Of a stretch of 64,000 nucleotides of DNA, positions 1-10,813 are shown piece by piece. The notes below the pieces were generated by a model. The model had not been told where the DNA came from and searched no databases. It worked only from the letters and a program-made list of their open reading frames with translations. How positions within the stretch are numbered: the first letter of the stretch is position 1; the number at the start of each line of letters is the position of its first letter. The DNA lies in the NCBI RefSeq assembly GCF_014199295.1, contig NZ_JACIJH010000006.1, positions 1 through 64,000 on the forward strand, given 5' to 3'. Made by a program: the position numbers and the translations under genes. The stretch is from Sphingopyxis panaciterrulae (GTDB lineage: Bacteria > Pseudomonadota > Alphaproteobacteria > Sphingomonadales > Sphingomonadaceae).

Positions 1-104
1 CGCGCCCCAATGTCCGACAAAACACCCTCCACAACCCCCCGAACCGCACGGTCCGCGTCCAACCGCACATCAACCCCAGATCCTCGCTTCAGCCATTCGG
101 GCAT
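1..104 (-). CDS. Histidinol-dehydrogenase-like protein, N-terminal fragment (runs off the left edge)
   Basis: Only the first 34 codons are inside the window. They read MPEWLKRGSG followed by an acidic helix and VVEGVLSDIGAR. This is the usual opening of the HisD-like paralogue family (N-terminus like M-EWLKRG, then a VEG(I/V)L-DI-RGD helix), which oxidises alcohols rather than making histidine in many proteobacteria. The ATG at 104 is preceded by AAGGA at a spacing of about eight bases. The gene is divergent from the TonB receptor, and the palindrome at 245-268 lies between them, so it may belong to the same regulon. Assignment rests on a short N-terminus only and could be wrong. Confidence 0.5.
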   Translation of the reverse strand, partial: MPEWLKRGSGVDVRLDADRAVRGVVEGVLSDIGA

Positions 105-244
105 GTCGTTCGTTCCTTAGTTTCGTTATTGAAGTTAATTTGGGGATAGAGGGGGATTCGCAATTTTCAAGGCCAAAATTCCTCACTCACAGGCGAAAGT
201 CCGGTCGCGACCTTTCGGCACATGGGCTTCATGGCTCGCTATTT

Positions 245-268
245 TATTCACACACTCGATAGTGAATA
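245..268. promoter_or_regulatory. Putative TetR-family operator, copy 1
   Basis: Inverted repeat TATTCAC-N10-GTGAATA. Read on the minus strand it contains ATTCACT-ATCG-AGTGTGT, which matches the two other copies of the motif at 6644-6661 and 10819-10836. It lies between the divergent HisD-like gene and the TonB receptor, so one bound repressor could block both. An AATATT at 265-270 could serve as a -10 box for the receptor. Binding by the TetR protein at 5894-6592 is inferred from the shared motif and gene clustering. Confidence 0.6.
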
Positions 269-345
269 TTGACTCCAGTGAGAACATGACGGATAACCGG
301 CTTCGGATCGGCGGCATACGACCGCCGACGGGAGGGAGAGTTTGT

Positions 346-2637
346 ATGAAGGCTCAGCTTTTCGCGTCCGCCTCCGCGGCCGCCCTGTTCGCATTGCCCG
401 CCACCGCCATGGCCCAGTCGAGCGAGACCGCCGCGCCGGCCGACGCGACCGCGCAGGGCAGTGCCCGCGATGGCGCGCGCGACGACCATGACATCATCGT
501 GACCGCGACGCGCCGTACCGCGCGACTGCAGGATGTGCCGCTCAGCGTCACCGCCTTCGGGCAGGAACAGCTCGATGACCTCGGCATCGTCGGCTATGAG
601 GGCATCGCGCAGAACACGCCGGGTATCGTCGTCAACCGGCCGACGCAGAATTTCAACAATTTCACGGCGCGCGGCATCAACACCAACGGCTATAGTGCCG
701 GCCTCCAGAGCGCGGTCGCCATCTATGTCGACGAGCTGCCGATCTCCGCCAACGGCAATTCGACGATTCTCGATCCCAACCTCTACGACGTCGAGCGCGT
801 CGAATTCCTGCGCGGTCCGCAGGGCACGCTGTTCGGGTCGAATTCGCTCGCCGGCGCGATGCGGATCATCACCAAAAGTCCCGACCTCGACGATTTCGAG
901 GCGTCGGCCAGCGCCGACCTCGGCCTGACCGGCTCGCATGCACTACGCCAGCGTTACAATGCGATGCTCAACGTGCCGATCATGACCGACGAGATGGGGC
1001 TGCGCGTCACCGGCTATTACCGCAACGAGGATGGCTGGGTCGACAATATCGGCACGGGCATCAAGGATTCGAACAGCATGGAGGCCTATGGCGGCCGCGC
1101 GATCCTGCTGATGCAGCCCACCGACCGCATGAAGGTGAAGCTGCTCGCCTCCTATGAAAACAGCAAGCCCGCCGATTCGGCGCTGACCAACCCCGCGCTC
1201 GGCAAATTCGTGCGCAATTCGGATCGCCCCGACCTGTTCCAGGGCAAGCTCACCAATTACAATGTGACGATCAATTACGAGTTCGACTTCGCCGAGCTCA
1301 TCAGCTCGACGACGCTGTCGGACTATGACGCGTCCTTCTATGTCGACCTTGCGGGAACCTTCGCGCAGACCATTCCCTTCGCACTGGACGCCTATGGCTA
1401 TGACGACCTGTTCGTTCAGGAGACGCGCCTCGTCTCGCGCACCTCGGGCCCGATCGACTGGGTCGCGGGCTTCTTTTACTACGACAAGCGGCGCACGGTC
1501 GATTTCGCCTATCGCTCCACACAGGAATTTCTCGACGCGCGCGGGCTGACAGGGTTGCCCGACGAATATTATCAGCGCTTCAACAGCTATACCGACCAGA
1601 CGGAGATCGCCGGCTTCGGTGAAGTGACCGCGCATCTCAGCGACAATTTCTGGATCACCGGCGGGCTGCGCTATGGCAGCACCCAGGTGCAGAGCTTCAC
1701 GCGCGGCGGCGGCTATAACAGCAATTATCTGGCGCTCGCGCTCTCGGGCTTTCGGAATTTCCCGCTCACCGTGGCCGAGATTCCCTATGCCGAGGGGCTG
1801 AAGGTCAAGGACGACCGCCTGTCGTGGAAGACCAGCGTGTCGTGGAAGCCGGTGCCCGAGCTCACCACCTATGCAACGGTGTCGACGGGGTTCCGCACCC
1901 CGGTCGTCAATGCGCGCGCCGGGCTGGTCAGCGCGATCGACGAGAATGACATCGTCATTCCCGACGGCGCCAAGTCCGACAGTGTGACCAATTACGAGCT
2001 GGGCCTGAAGGGCCGCTGGCTGAACGGCGACCTGACCGCCAATCTCGCCGCCTATTATATCGACTGGAAGAATATCCAGGTGCAGGCGAACCGGGTGTCG
2101 GATTCGATCCAGTTCGCGACCAATATCGGCGCGGCGGAAAGCTATGGCCTCGAATTCGAGTTCGTCGCGCGGCCGGTCGCCGGGCTCAGCCTGTCGCTCA
2201 ACGGGTCGTTCAACCGCGCCAAGGTGACCGATCTGACCGACAGCGAGGCGGCGATTTCCGGCGCCGAGCTCGGCACGCGGCTCGCCTCGCCGCATTTCCA
2301 GGGGTCGGGGACGTTGCGCTATGATTTCCCGATCGGCGACGGCAAGACCGCTTTCGCTTCGGTCAACGTCTCGCACGCCGGTTCTTTCCCGAACCAGTTC
2401 CCGAACGTGCCGGGCGATCCCGATACGATCAGCCCGACCTATGATTATACGCAGGCCTGGACCAACACGAACCTCTATGCCGGGACGAAACTGGGGGCGC
2501 TGAACCTCACCGCCTATGTCGAAAATCTGTTCGATTCCAGCAAGATCACCTATGTCCATCCCGAAGCCTTCCTCGACGGTCGCTATGCGCGGATGCGGCC
2601 GCGGACGATCGGCCTGCGCGCCGACTATCGTTTCTGA
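346..2637 (+). CDS. TonB-dependent outer-membrane receptor
   Basis: Outer-membrane beta-barrel that imports a scarce substrate using TonB energy. The start at 346 (763 residues) follows GGGAGGGAGAG and gives a clean Sec signal peptide ending ATAMAQ at about residue 24; in-frame codons upstream lack a ribosome site. A TonB-box/plug segment follows (DDHDIIVTATRR, then LQDVPLSV, plug to about residue 160, including VERVEFLRGPQGTLFG), then the barrel, ending in the classic terminal aromatic residue (ADYRF). It is the first gene of the TetR-linked cluster, with an esterase 16 bp downstream. The substrate is unknown. The neighbouring esterases and CoA ligase suggest an ester of an organic acid rather than a sugar, but sphingomonads use such receptors for many compounds. 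Confidence 0.93.
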   Translation: MKAQLFASASAAALFALPATAMAQSSETAAPADATAQGSARDGARDDHDIIVTATRRTARLQDVPLSVTAFGQEQLDDLGIVGYEGIAQNTPGIVVNRPTQNFNNFTARGINTNGYSAGLQSAVAIYVDELPISANGNSTILDPNLYDVERVEFLRGPQGTLFGSNSLAGAMRIITKSPDLDDFEASASADLGLTGSHALRQRYNAMLNVPIMTDEMGLRVTGYYRNEDGWVDNIGTGIKDSNSMEAYGGRAILLMQPTDRMKVKLLASYENSKPADSALTNPALGKFVRNSDRPDLFQGKLTNYNVTINYEFDFAELISSTTLSDYDASFYVDLAGTFAQTIPFALDAYGYDDLFVQETRLVSRTSGPIDWVAGFFYYDKRRTVDFAYRSTQEFLDARGLTGLPDEYYQRFNSYTDQTEIAGFGEVTAHLSDNFWITGGLRYGSTQVQSFTRGGGYNSNYLALALSGFRNFPLTVAEIPYAEGLKVKDDRLSWKTSVSWKPVPELTTYATVSTGFRTPVVNARAGLVSAIDENDIVIPDGAKSDSVTNYELGLKGRWLNGDLTANLAAYYIDWKNIQVQANRVSDSIQFATNIGAAESYGLEFEFVARPVAGLSLSLNGSFNRAKVTDLTDSEAAISGAELGTRLASPHFQGSGTLRYDFPIGDGKTAFASVNVSHAGSFPNQFPNVPGDPDTISPTYDYTQAWTNTNLYAGTKLGALNLTAYVENLFDSSKITYVHPEAFLDGRYARMRPRTIGLRADYRF

Positions 2638-2653
2638 TGGATCGCAGGGCCCG

Positions 2654-4281
2654 ATGATCGCTCGCTCCTCGCTCTTCGCCCTCCTGCTCGCGGCGTTGCT
2701 CCCGGCGTCCGCCGCCGCCGAGCCGGTGGTCGCGGCGCCGGCGGGCGCGGTGCGCGGCGAGGCGGCGGACGGCATCCGCATCTTCAAGGGCATTCCCTAT
2801 GCCGCCCCGCCGGTCGGCGCCGCGCGCTGGACCCCGCCGCGGCCGGCGCCCGACTGGCAGGGCGTGCGCGACGCGAGCGAATTCGGCCCGGCGTGCATGC
2901 AGCCGAAACCGCGCGCGGCGAGCATCTATAGCTGGGACCTGCCGGCGATGAGCGAGGATTGCCTGTCGCTCAACATCTGGGCGCCCGAAGGGGCGAAGGA
3001 TGCGCCGGTCTTCGTCTGGATTCATGGCGGCTCGCTGGTCACGGGGTCAGGCGGCGATCCGCTCTACGACGGCAGCGCGCTGGCGAAGCGCGGGATGATC
3101 GTCGTGTCGATCAACTACCGGCTCGGCATGTTCGGCTGGTTCGCGCATCCGGCGCTCAGCGCGGAATCGCCGGACCATCTGTCGGGCAATTACGGGCTGC
3201 TCGACCAGATCGCGGCGCTCGAATGGGTGAAGCGCAACATCGGCGCTTTCGGCGGCGATGCGACGAATGTGACGATTGCGGGCGAGTCCGCGGGCGCGCT
3301 CAGCGTGATGTATCTGATGGCGGCGCCGCAGGCGCGCGGGCTGTTCGCCAAGGCGATTGCCGAGAGCGCCTATATGGTCTCCGCCCCCGGCCTTCGCGAA
3401 CCGCTCAACGGCATGGTGCCCGCCGAGCAGCAGGGGGTGGCGCTCGCCGAAAAGCTCGGCGCGACCGATCTCGCGGCGCTGCGCGCGCTGTCGGCCGAGG
3501 ATATCGCGAGCAAGCCGCCGACCTTCGGTTATTTCCCGTTCCCGGCGGTCGACGGCACGGTCGTGCCGCGCCAACTCGTCGAGACGTTCGACCGCGGCGA
3601 GCAGGCGCCGGTGCCGATCCTCGCCGGCTTCAACAGCGGCGAGATCCGTTCGCTGCGCTTCCTGCTGCCCAAGCCGCCCGCCGACGCGGCTGCCTATGAA
3701 ACGGCGATCCGCGCCGGTTACGGCGAATTCGCCGATGCCTTTCTCGCGCGCTATCCGGCGAAGACGATCGAGGATTCGATGCTCGCGGCGACCCGCGACG
3801 CGATGTACGGCTGGACCGCCGAGCGGCTGGTGTCGAACCAGGCGGCGCTCGGCCAGCCCGCCTATTTCTATATCTTCGATCACGGCTATCCGGCGATGGA
3901 GCAATGGGGGCTGCATGCCTTCCATGCGTCCGAGCTGCCCTATGTGTTCGGCACCGCGGGCAAGACGCCGAAGCTGTGGCCGAAGATCCCCGACACGCTG
4001 GCCGAGCGCAAGCTGACCCGCGCGATGGGCGATTATTGGGCGAGCTTTGCGCGCAGCGCGAAGCCGCGGGCGGCGGGTGCCCCCGACTGGCCCGACTATG
4101 CCGATGATCGCGGTTTCGTCCATTTCGCGGACGAGCCGCGCGTCGCGCACAATCTCTTCCCAGGCACCGCCGCGCTCCACGAAGCGGTCGTGTGCCGCCG
4201 TCGCGCCGCGGGGAACATTCCGTGGAACTGGAACGTCGGCCTCGCCTCGCCGCCGCTGCCGCCCAAGGCCGAGGGGTGCCA

Positions 4282-4285
<4 letters not shown>
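2654..4285 (+). CDS. Secreted type-B carboxylesterase (alpha/beta hydrolase), paralogue 1
   Basis: Hydrolyses a carboxylic ester, probably in the periplasm. The ATG at 2654 gives 543 residues with a signal peptide (hydrophobic LLLAALLPASAAAEP). Family marks are IFKGIPYA near the N-terminus, SEDCLSLNIWAP, the oxyanion-hole HGGS, the nucleophile elbow GESAG with Ser212, and the catalytic His in FHASELPYVFG. It overlaps the CoA-ligase gene by ATGA, so the two are translationally coupled: ester cleavage followed by activation of the released acid is a sensible sequence (inference). A second member with the same architecture is at 10890-12506. The acyl and alcohol parts of the substrate cannot be read from the sequence; type-B esterases act on very diverse esters, including aromatic and mycotoxin esters. 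Confidence 0.9.
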
Positions 4286-5847
<1,562 letters not shown>

Positions 5848-5893
5848 GCGCGAAGATGCTGCCGCGCCCGTCCCAAGGGCCTCGAAAGGGAAA

Positions 5894-6592
5894 GTGAATT
5901 TGGCGTCCAAGGCAAAACCCCAGACGAAACGGCCGTCCAAGGCCGAGCAGCGCGCCGAAACGATGGAGCAGATACTCGATACCGCCGAACATCTGTTTTC
6001 GAAGCACGGATTCTACGGCGTCACGCTGAAGGACGTCGCCAAGCGCGTCGGCGTCCATCACACGCTGGTCAATTATTATTTCGACGACAAGCAGACGCTG
6101 TTCGACGCCGTCTTCGCACGGCGCGCGGTCGTCACCATCGAAAAGCGGATGAAGGCGCTCGACGATTATGACCGCGCCGCAAAGGGGAAGCCCACCGTCG
6201 AGGGCGCGCTCCACGCCTTCCTCGACACCGACCTCGACCTCTATATTCAGGGCGGCGAGGGGTGGAAGAATTACGGGGCCTTCGGCGCGCAGGCGTCGAA
6301 CAGCCCCGAGGGCGCCGAGTTCATGGACAAATATTTCGATCCCGTCGTCTTGCGCCTGATCGACATCCTCAAGAAGGCGCTGCCCGACGCGGCGGAAGAG
6401 GATATCTTCTGGGGCTATCATTTCGTGACCGGCGCGCTGATGCTCACCCTCGCGCGGACGGGGCGCATCGACAAATTGTCGCAGGGGCTGTGCCACTCGG
6501 ACGATTATGCCGCGGTCAAGGCGCGCATGGCGCGCTTCATGGCGGCAGGCTTCCGGGAAATCTGCGAGCAGCGGAAACAGGACAGGGGCTGA
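5894..6592 (+). CDS. TetR/AcrR-family transcriptional regulator
   Basis: Ligand-responsive DNA-binding repressor. The frame opens at 5834, inside the ligase gene, but GTG at 5894 follows AAAGGGAAA and is the better start (232 residues); TTG at 5900 is an alternative. The N-terminal TetR helix-turn-helix is clear: ILDTAEHLFSKHGFYGVTLK, then DVAKRVGVHHTLVNYYF at about residues 45-65. The C-terminal ligand domain has no recognisable specificity. The three ATTCACTNNNNAGTG palindromes at 245-268, 6644-6661 and 10819-10836 are the likely operators, and no other TetR gene is in the window. A likely inducer is the substrate or an acyl-CoA product of the cluster (inference). The gene lies directly before one of the operators. 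Confidence 0.9.
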   Translation: MNLASKAKPQTKRPSKAEQRAETMEQILDTAEHLFSKHGFYGVTLKDVAKRVGVHHTLVNYYFDDKQTLFDAVFARRAVVTIEKRMKALDDYDRAAKGKPTVEGALHAFLDTDLDLYIQGGEGWKNYGAFGAQASNSPEGAEFMDKYFDPVVLRLIDILKKALPDAAEEDIFWGYHFVTGALMLTLARTGRIDKLSQGLCHSDDYAAVKARMARFMAAGFREICEQRKQDRG

Positions 6593-6638
6593 CGCGGAAC
6601 GCGGGCGGCGCGGCATCCCCGCATGTCGCACGCCGCAT

Positions 6639-6667
6639 CTTTCATTCACTCACAAGTGAGTTATAAT
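6639..6667 (+). promoter_or_regulatory. Promoter with embedded TetR-type operator, copy 2
   Basis: A perfect -10 box TATAAT (6662-6667) stands 17 bases after a weak -35 (6639-6644). The whole spacer is filled by ATTCACT-CACA-AGTGAGT (6644-6661), an inverted repeat with arms ACTCAC/GTGAGT. A repressor bound here would directly block polymerase. Transcription would start about 15 bases before the ribosome site GGGAGAGG of the dehydrogenase at 6688. Confidence 0.7.
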
Positions 6668-6687
6668 CATTTCGGGAGAGGGCAGCG

Positions 6688-7587
6688 ATGACAGGCGAAT
6701 TGCAGGACCGGGTGGCGATCGTGACCGGCGCGGGCGGGGGACTCGGCCGCTCGCACGCGCTGCTGCTGGCGCGGCACGGCGCGCGGGTCGTGGTCAACGA
6801 TGCCGATGCCGCCGCGGCCGAGCGCGTCGCGGCCGAGATCGAGGCGGACGGCGGCCGCGCGCTGGCCGCGCCGGCGTCGGTCACCGACGAGGCACAGGTC
6901 GCCGCGATGGTCCATTCGGCGACGCTCGCCTGGGGCGGCGTCGACATATTGGTCAACAATGCGGGCATTCTGCGCGATCGCAGTTTCGCCAAGATGGACC
7001 TCGCCGACTTCCGCCTCGTCGTCGAGGTGCATCTGATGGGCGCCGTCCTTTGCGCGAAGGCGGTGTGGGACCAGATGCGCGAGCGCTGTTTCGGCCGCAT
7101 CGTGATGACGACCTCCTCGTCGGGACTCTACGGCAATTTCGGCCAGGCCAATTACGGCGCCGCCAAGATGGCGCTCGTCGGGTTGATGCAGACGCTCGCG
7201 CTCGAGGGCGAGAAATACAATGTCCGCGTCAACTGCCTCGCCCCCACCGCGGCGACGGGAATGACCGAGGGCGTGCTGGCGCCCGACGCGCTGGCCCGGC
7301 TGGCGCCCGAGGCCGTCAGCCCCGGTCTGCTCGCGCTGGTCGGCGAGGACGCGCCGACCCGCGCGATCCTCTGCGCGGGCGCCGGCCATTTCGCGAGCGC
7401 GCATGTCACGCTGACCGATGGAGCCTTCATCGGCAACGGTGGCGATGCCGGCGAGCGGCTGGTCGCCGCCTGGGACCGCGTCGTGGACCGCGAAGGGGAG
7501 GTGGTTCCCGCCTATGGCTTCACGCAGGCCGAACGCGAACTGGCGAGCGCCGGTTTCGACGCGCCGACCATGGCGGTCGCGCGCTGA
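6688..7587 (+). CDS. Short-chain dehydrogenase of the (3R)-hydroxyacyl-CoA dehydrogenase type
   Basis: NAD(P)-dependent oxidoreductase, 299 residues, cytoplasmic. The cofactor motif TGAGGGLGRSHA is at about 13-24, NNAG follows at about 90, and the catalytic Ser-Tyr-Lys appears as SSSGLYGNFGQANYGAAK. The extended C-terminus and the LGRSHALLLARHGA / GNFGQANYGAAKM pattern match the dehydrogenase half of peroxisomal multifunctional enzyme 2, which acts on 3-hydroxyacyl-CoA. It has its own repressible promoter (6639-6667) and is followed after 69 bp by the transporter gene. With the CoA ligase upstream it suggests oxidation of an acyl-CoA side chain; the real substrate is not known. Confidence 0.88.
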   Translation: MTGELQDRVAIVTGAGGGLGRSHALLLARHGARVVVNDADAAAAERVAAEIEADGGRALAAPASVTDEAQVAAMVHSATLAWGGVDILVNNAGILRDRSFAKMDLADFRLVVEVHLMGAVLCAKAVWDQMRERCFGRIVMTTSSSGLYGNFGQANYGAAKMALVGLMQTLALEGEKYNVRVNCLAPTAATGMTEGVLAPDALARLAPEAVSPGLLALVGEDAPTRAILCAGAGHFASAHVTLTDGAFIGNGGDAGERLVAAWDRVVDREGEVVPAYGFTQAERELASAGFDAPTMAVAR

Positions 7588-7656
7588 CGATTTTTTCGGG
7601 GTGAGACGGGCCGCCAACAGAGCCCACCACCGCCGGATCGAACGGGAGAGAGACTG

Positions 7657-9324
7657 ATGGCTACCGAGAGCGAAGCGCCGCCGGCCGGCGCCCCGAAGGC
7701 GCGCAGCGAGACGCTGGTGATCGCCGCGTCGTCGCTGGGCACGGTGTTCGAATGGTATGATTTCTACCTCTACGGCTTGCTCGCCAGCGCGATCTCGGTC
7801 CACTTCTTCGCCGGGGTCAACGAGACGACGGGCTTCATCCTCGCGCTGATGGCCTTTGCCGCGGGTTTCGCCATCCGTCCCTTCGGCGCGCTGGTGTTCG
7901 GCCGCGTCGGCGATATCGTCGGGCGCAAGAACACCTTTCTCGTCACCATGGCGATCATGGGGCTGTCGACCTTCGCGGTCGGCTTCCTGCCCGGCTACGA
8001 CAGCATCGGCATCGCGGCCCCGATCATCCTGATGCTGCTGCGGCTGCTTCAGGGGCTTGCGATCGGCGGCGAATATGGCGGTGCGGCGGTCTATATCGCC
8101 GAACATGCGCCGCCCGGAAAGCGCGGCTTCTATACCAGCTTCATCCAGACCACCGCGATGATCGGGCTGATCCTCGCCTCGACCTTCGTCGTGTCGCTGC
8201 GCCTGTTCATGGATGCCGAGACCTTCAATGCGTGGGGCTGGCGACTTCCCTTCATCTTCTCGATCCTATTGCTCTCTGTCGCGCTCTGGATCCGGCTGCA
8301 GCTGGAGGAAAGCCCGGTGTTCCAGCGGATGAAGCAGGCGGGCGCAACGTCGAATGCGCCGCTCAAGGAAGCGTTCGGCGAATGGCGCAACCTGAAGCTT
8401 GTCCTGCTCGCGCTGTTCGGCGCGGTCGCGGGGCAGGCGGTGATCGGTTTCGCCGCGCATCTCTATCCGCTCTTCTATCTCGAACGCATCGCGCGGGTCG
8501 ACGGCGCCACCGCCAATTTCCTCGTCGCCACCGCGCTGACCATCATCATCCCCAGCTTCGTCTTCTTCGGCTGGCTCAGCGACAAGATCGGGCGCAAGCC
8601 GATCATGATGACCGCCTGCGTCATCGCGGTCTTCACCTATTTCCCGCTCTACAAGGCGCTGGTGGTGGCGGCCAATCCGGCGATGGCGGCGGCGGTCGAT
8701 CAGGCGCCGGTCGCGGTCGTCGCCGACGCGGGCGAATGCTCGTTCCAGTTCGACCCGATCGGCCGCAACAGGTTCGACGGCACGAGCTGCGATATCGTCA
8801 AGGCCTATCTGGCGCGCAGCGGGGTCAATTACACGAACGTCGAAGCCGCCCCCGGCACGGTCGCGGTCGCGCGCATCGGCGACGAGGTCCACCGGGCACC
8901 CGACCCCCGCGCGCTGACCGGCGCGGCGCGGGAGAGCGCCATCGCCGCCTTTCAGCAGGATCTCCACGCCGGGCTGACCCGCGCCGGCTATCCCGCCGCC
9001 GCCGACCCGGCCCAGGTCGACAAGGTGAAGGTGATCGGCATCCTCTGCATCTTCGGCCTGCTCGCGACGATGGTCTATGGACCGCTCGCCGCGCTGCTCG
9101 TCGAGCTGTTCCCGGCGCGTATCCGCTACAGCTCGCTGTCGCTGCCCTATCATATCGGCAACGGCTGGATCGGGGGTTTCATGCCGACGATCGGCTTCGC
9201 GATGGTCGCCGCGACGGGCAATATCTATCAGGGACTCTGGTATGCGGTCGTCTTCGCCGCGATCACCGCGGTCGTCGGCATCCTCTTCCTGCCCGAAACC
9301 TACAAGCGCGACATCGAGGCATAG
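7657..9324 (+). CDS. MHS-family (metabolite:H+ symporter) MFS transporter with long inter-helix loop
   Basis: Inner-membrane proton symporter, 555 residues, start preceded by GGGAGAGAGACTG. The N-terminal half has the MHS signature (GTVFEWYDFYLYG, then RPFGALVFGRVGDIVGRK) and GEYGGAAVYIAEHAP; the second half has GWLSDKIGRKP and ends at LPETYKRDIEA. Between the helix after GRKP and the helix beginning VIGILCIFG there is an extra hydrophilic stretch of about 100 residues (roughly 345-455) with two Cys, making it longer than the usual 430-450 residue members. Some MHS subgroups share such a loop. Its place in the TetR cluster implies uptake of the released acid. It converges with the gene at 9332 with only seven bases between. 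Confidence 0.88.
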   Translation: MATESEAPPAGAPKARSETLVIAASSLGTVFEWYDFYLYGLLASAISVHFFAGVNETTGFILALMAFAAGFAIRPFGALVFGRVGDIVGRKNTFLVTMAIMGLSTFAVGFLPGYDSIGIAAPIILMLLRLLQGLAIGGEYGGAAVYIAEHAPPGKRGFYTSFIQTTAMIGLILASTFVVSLRLFMDAETFNAWGWRLPFIFSILLLSVALWIRLQLEESPVFQRMKQAGATSNAPLKEAFGEWRNLKLVLLALFGAVAGQAVIGFAAHLYPLFYLERIARVDGATANFLVATALTIIIPSFVFFGWLSDKIGRKPIMMTACVIAVFTYFPLYKALVVAANPAMAAAVDQAPVAVVADAGECSFQFDPIGRNRFDGTSCDIVKAYLARSGVNYTNVEAAPGTVAVARIGDEVHRAPDPRALTGAARESAIAAFQQDLHAGLTRAGYPAAADPAQVDKVKVIGILCIFGLLATMVYGPLAALLVELFPARIRYSSLSLPYHIGNGWIGGFMPTIGFAMVAATGNIYQGLWYAVVFAAITAVVGILFLPETYKRDIEA

Positions 9325-9331
9325 GAGGCGC

Positions 9332-10621
9332 TCAGGCTCGCGCCGCCTCCGCCAGCAGCGTCGCGAACGCCGCCGTGGTCGCCGCGACGCTCGCCGCGTC
9401 GATGCAGCGGGCGTCGTCGCCCGCGACATGGTGAAAGCGGTGCAGCCCGAACACGCCGGCGACAGAGGCATAGCCCGCGGCGATGATCGCGCTTAGTTCG
9501 CCCGCCGACAAAGCGTCGCTCGAATAGGGACTCTCGAGCCCCGCCAGCCCCGCGAACAGCCGCCGCGCGGTGGGCAGCAGTGGCGGGCTGACGACCAGAT
9601 AGCGCTGCGAATCGGTCCCGGCGAGCGGGGAAAGCCCGAACAGCCCTTCGTGCCAGTCGCGGGCGGCGAGATTGGCGCCCAGGTGGAGCCAGAAATGCGT
9701 CTCCGCCGGTTTCGGCGCCGCGGCTTTCAGGGCTTCCTCGGCGCCCAGATTCTCATATTCATGGCCGCTGTTGCACAGGAAGGCGAGGTCGTGATCGGGC
9801 AGCATCGCCGGCGCGCGCCGCGCGAGGTCGAGCCACGCCGCGATGCCGCCGCCCCGCTCGCCCGCGCAGCCGTACCAGCCCGATCGCGGGGTCGATACCA
9901 CGACCCAGCGTCCCTTGCCGCGATCGAGCCGCCCGATGACGTTGAACGCGGGTCGCCGCCCGCCGCGCCCGGTCAGCGTCATCGTCACCCGCTCGTGCCG
10001 CATCGCCGCGGCGAGGAACGGCGCGGCATCGGCGGGGGCGAGCAGGCCGACCGGCCCCGCGAACATCGGCGCGCGGCCGTCGGCGTTGAGCGCGATGACC
10101 TGCCCGGTCGGCCCGTTGGTGACGACGGCCGCCGCCCGCGCGCCGCCCGCGAACGCGGCTTCGATGGGTGCGCGGACCGGCTTGGCGAGCGCCGACGACC
10201 AGCGGCCATAGGGCAGGTCGACCAGCGCCACCGCGCCGGACAGCGGCGCGTCGGCCTGCCCATGCGGATCGACGCGCACCAGCGGCCCCGTCACGCCGCC
10301 CGCGGAGGTCGGCACGACGATCGGCTGCGGCTCCAGCGCCGCCCGCGCGCCGCCGACCGTGACCTCGCATCGTCCAGCCTCGAACCAGGGCACGTCGATC
10401 GGCGGCGTCTCGACCGCGAAGCCCGCACGGCTCAGTTCGCCCGCGAGCCAATGCCCGCAGGCGGTATCGCCGCCGCCGCCCGACCGCTTGCTGCCGAAGC
10501 CGATATAGGCCGACAGGTCGGCGGCGATGCGATCCTGCGTCCCTGCCGCCGGGCCCGTCGTCGCGGCGAGGGGCACCGTCGTCGCTCCGGCCAGAAAGCT
10601 GCGCCTTGTCGGTCCCCACAT
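9332..10621 (-). CDS. Tat-exported M28-like protein with degenerate metal site
   Basis: 429 residues from ATG at 10621, which is preceded by GGGAGACGAGGAT; an upstream ATG at 10675 has no ribosome site. The N-terminus carries a twin-arginine signal (TRRSFLAGA). The body resembles aminopeptidases of family M28 with a PA-like insert: GFGSKRSGG, a middle domain, VIGRLDRGKGRWVVV, GGGIAAWLDLAR, and a C-terminal HRFHHVAGDDARCID. The usual ligands look lost: STPRSGW stands where an H-x-D is expected and SGHEYENLG where GEE is expected. It may therefore be an inactive or re-purposed hydrolase. It is transcribed away from the second esterase, whose promoter region it shares, and so is probably co-regulated with the cluster. 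Confidence 0.72.
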   Translation of the reverse strand: MWGPTRRSFLAGATTVPLAATTGPAAGTQDRIAADLSAYIGFGSKRSGGGGDTACGHWLAGELSRAGFAVETPPIDVPWFEAGRCEVTVGGARAALEPQPIVVPTSAGGVTGPLVRVDPHGQADAPLSGAVALVDLPYGRWSSALAKPVRAPIEAAFAGGARAAAVVTNGPTGQVIALNADGRAPMFAGPVGLLAPADAAPFLAAAMRHERVTMTLTGRGGRRPAFNVIGRLDRGKGRWVVVSTPRSGWYGCAGERGGGIAAWLDLARRAPAMLPDHDLAFLCNSGHEYENLGAEEALKAAAPKPAETHFWLHLGANLAARDWHEGLFGLSPLAGTDSQRYLVVSPPLLPTARRLFAGLAGLESPYSSDALSAGELSAIIAAGYASVAGVFGLHRFHHVAGDDARCIDAASVAATTAAFATLLAEAARA

Positions 10622-10725
10622 ATCCTCGTCTCCCTTTTGAGCATTGTCGGAACTCGGTCCGGAGTCCCTCTTCATCGAAGCCGGCGGTGATGCAGTCTGG
10701 CTTTGGAAGGCGCCGTTCCCTGTCT

Positions 10726-10754
10726 CGTCACCCCGGACTTGATCCGGGGTGACG
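10726..10754. repeat. Palindromic repeat, family A (short hairpin copy)
   Basis: Perfect 11-bp arms (CGTCACCCCGG / CCGGGGTGACG) around the loop ACTTGAT. The same core recurs at 45856-45947, 50788-50817 and, in diverged form, 49830-49932. It lies between the M28-like gene and the second esterase. Such elements are common between genes in sphingomonads and can act as hairpins in mRNA. Confidence 0.85.
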
Positions 10755-10813
10755 AAGAAGGTGAAATCACGCGCCCGCTTTCAAACCGAGTCACCACCCC
10801 AAAGCCGGACCAC

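Noticed and set aside
181..200. CCTCACTCACAGGCG near the left edge considered as a fourth TetR operator
   Set aside because: Only a half-site; the AGTG arm is missing.
943..2793. Long open frame (616 codons) on the minus strand opposite the TonB receptor
   Set aside because: Arg/Ala/Gly-rich shadow of a high-GC gene, with no ribosome site and no family motif; the plus-strand receptor is certain.
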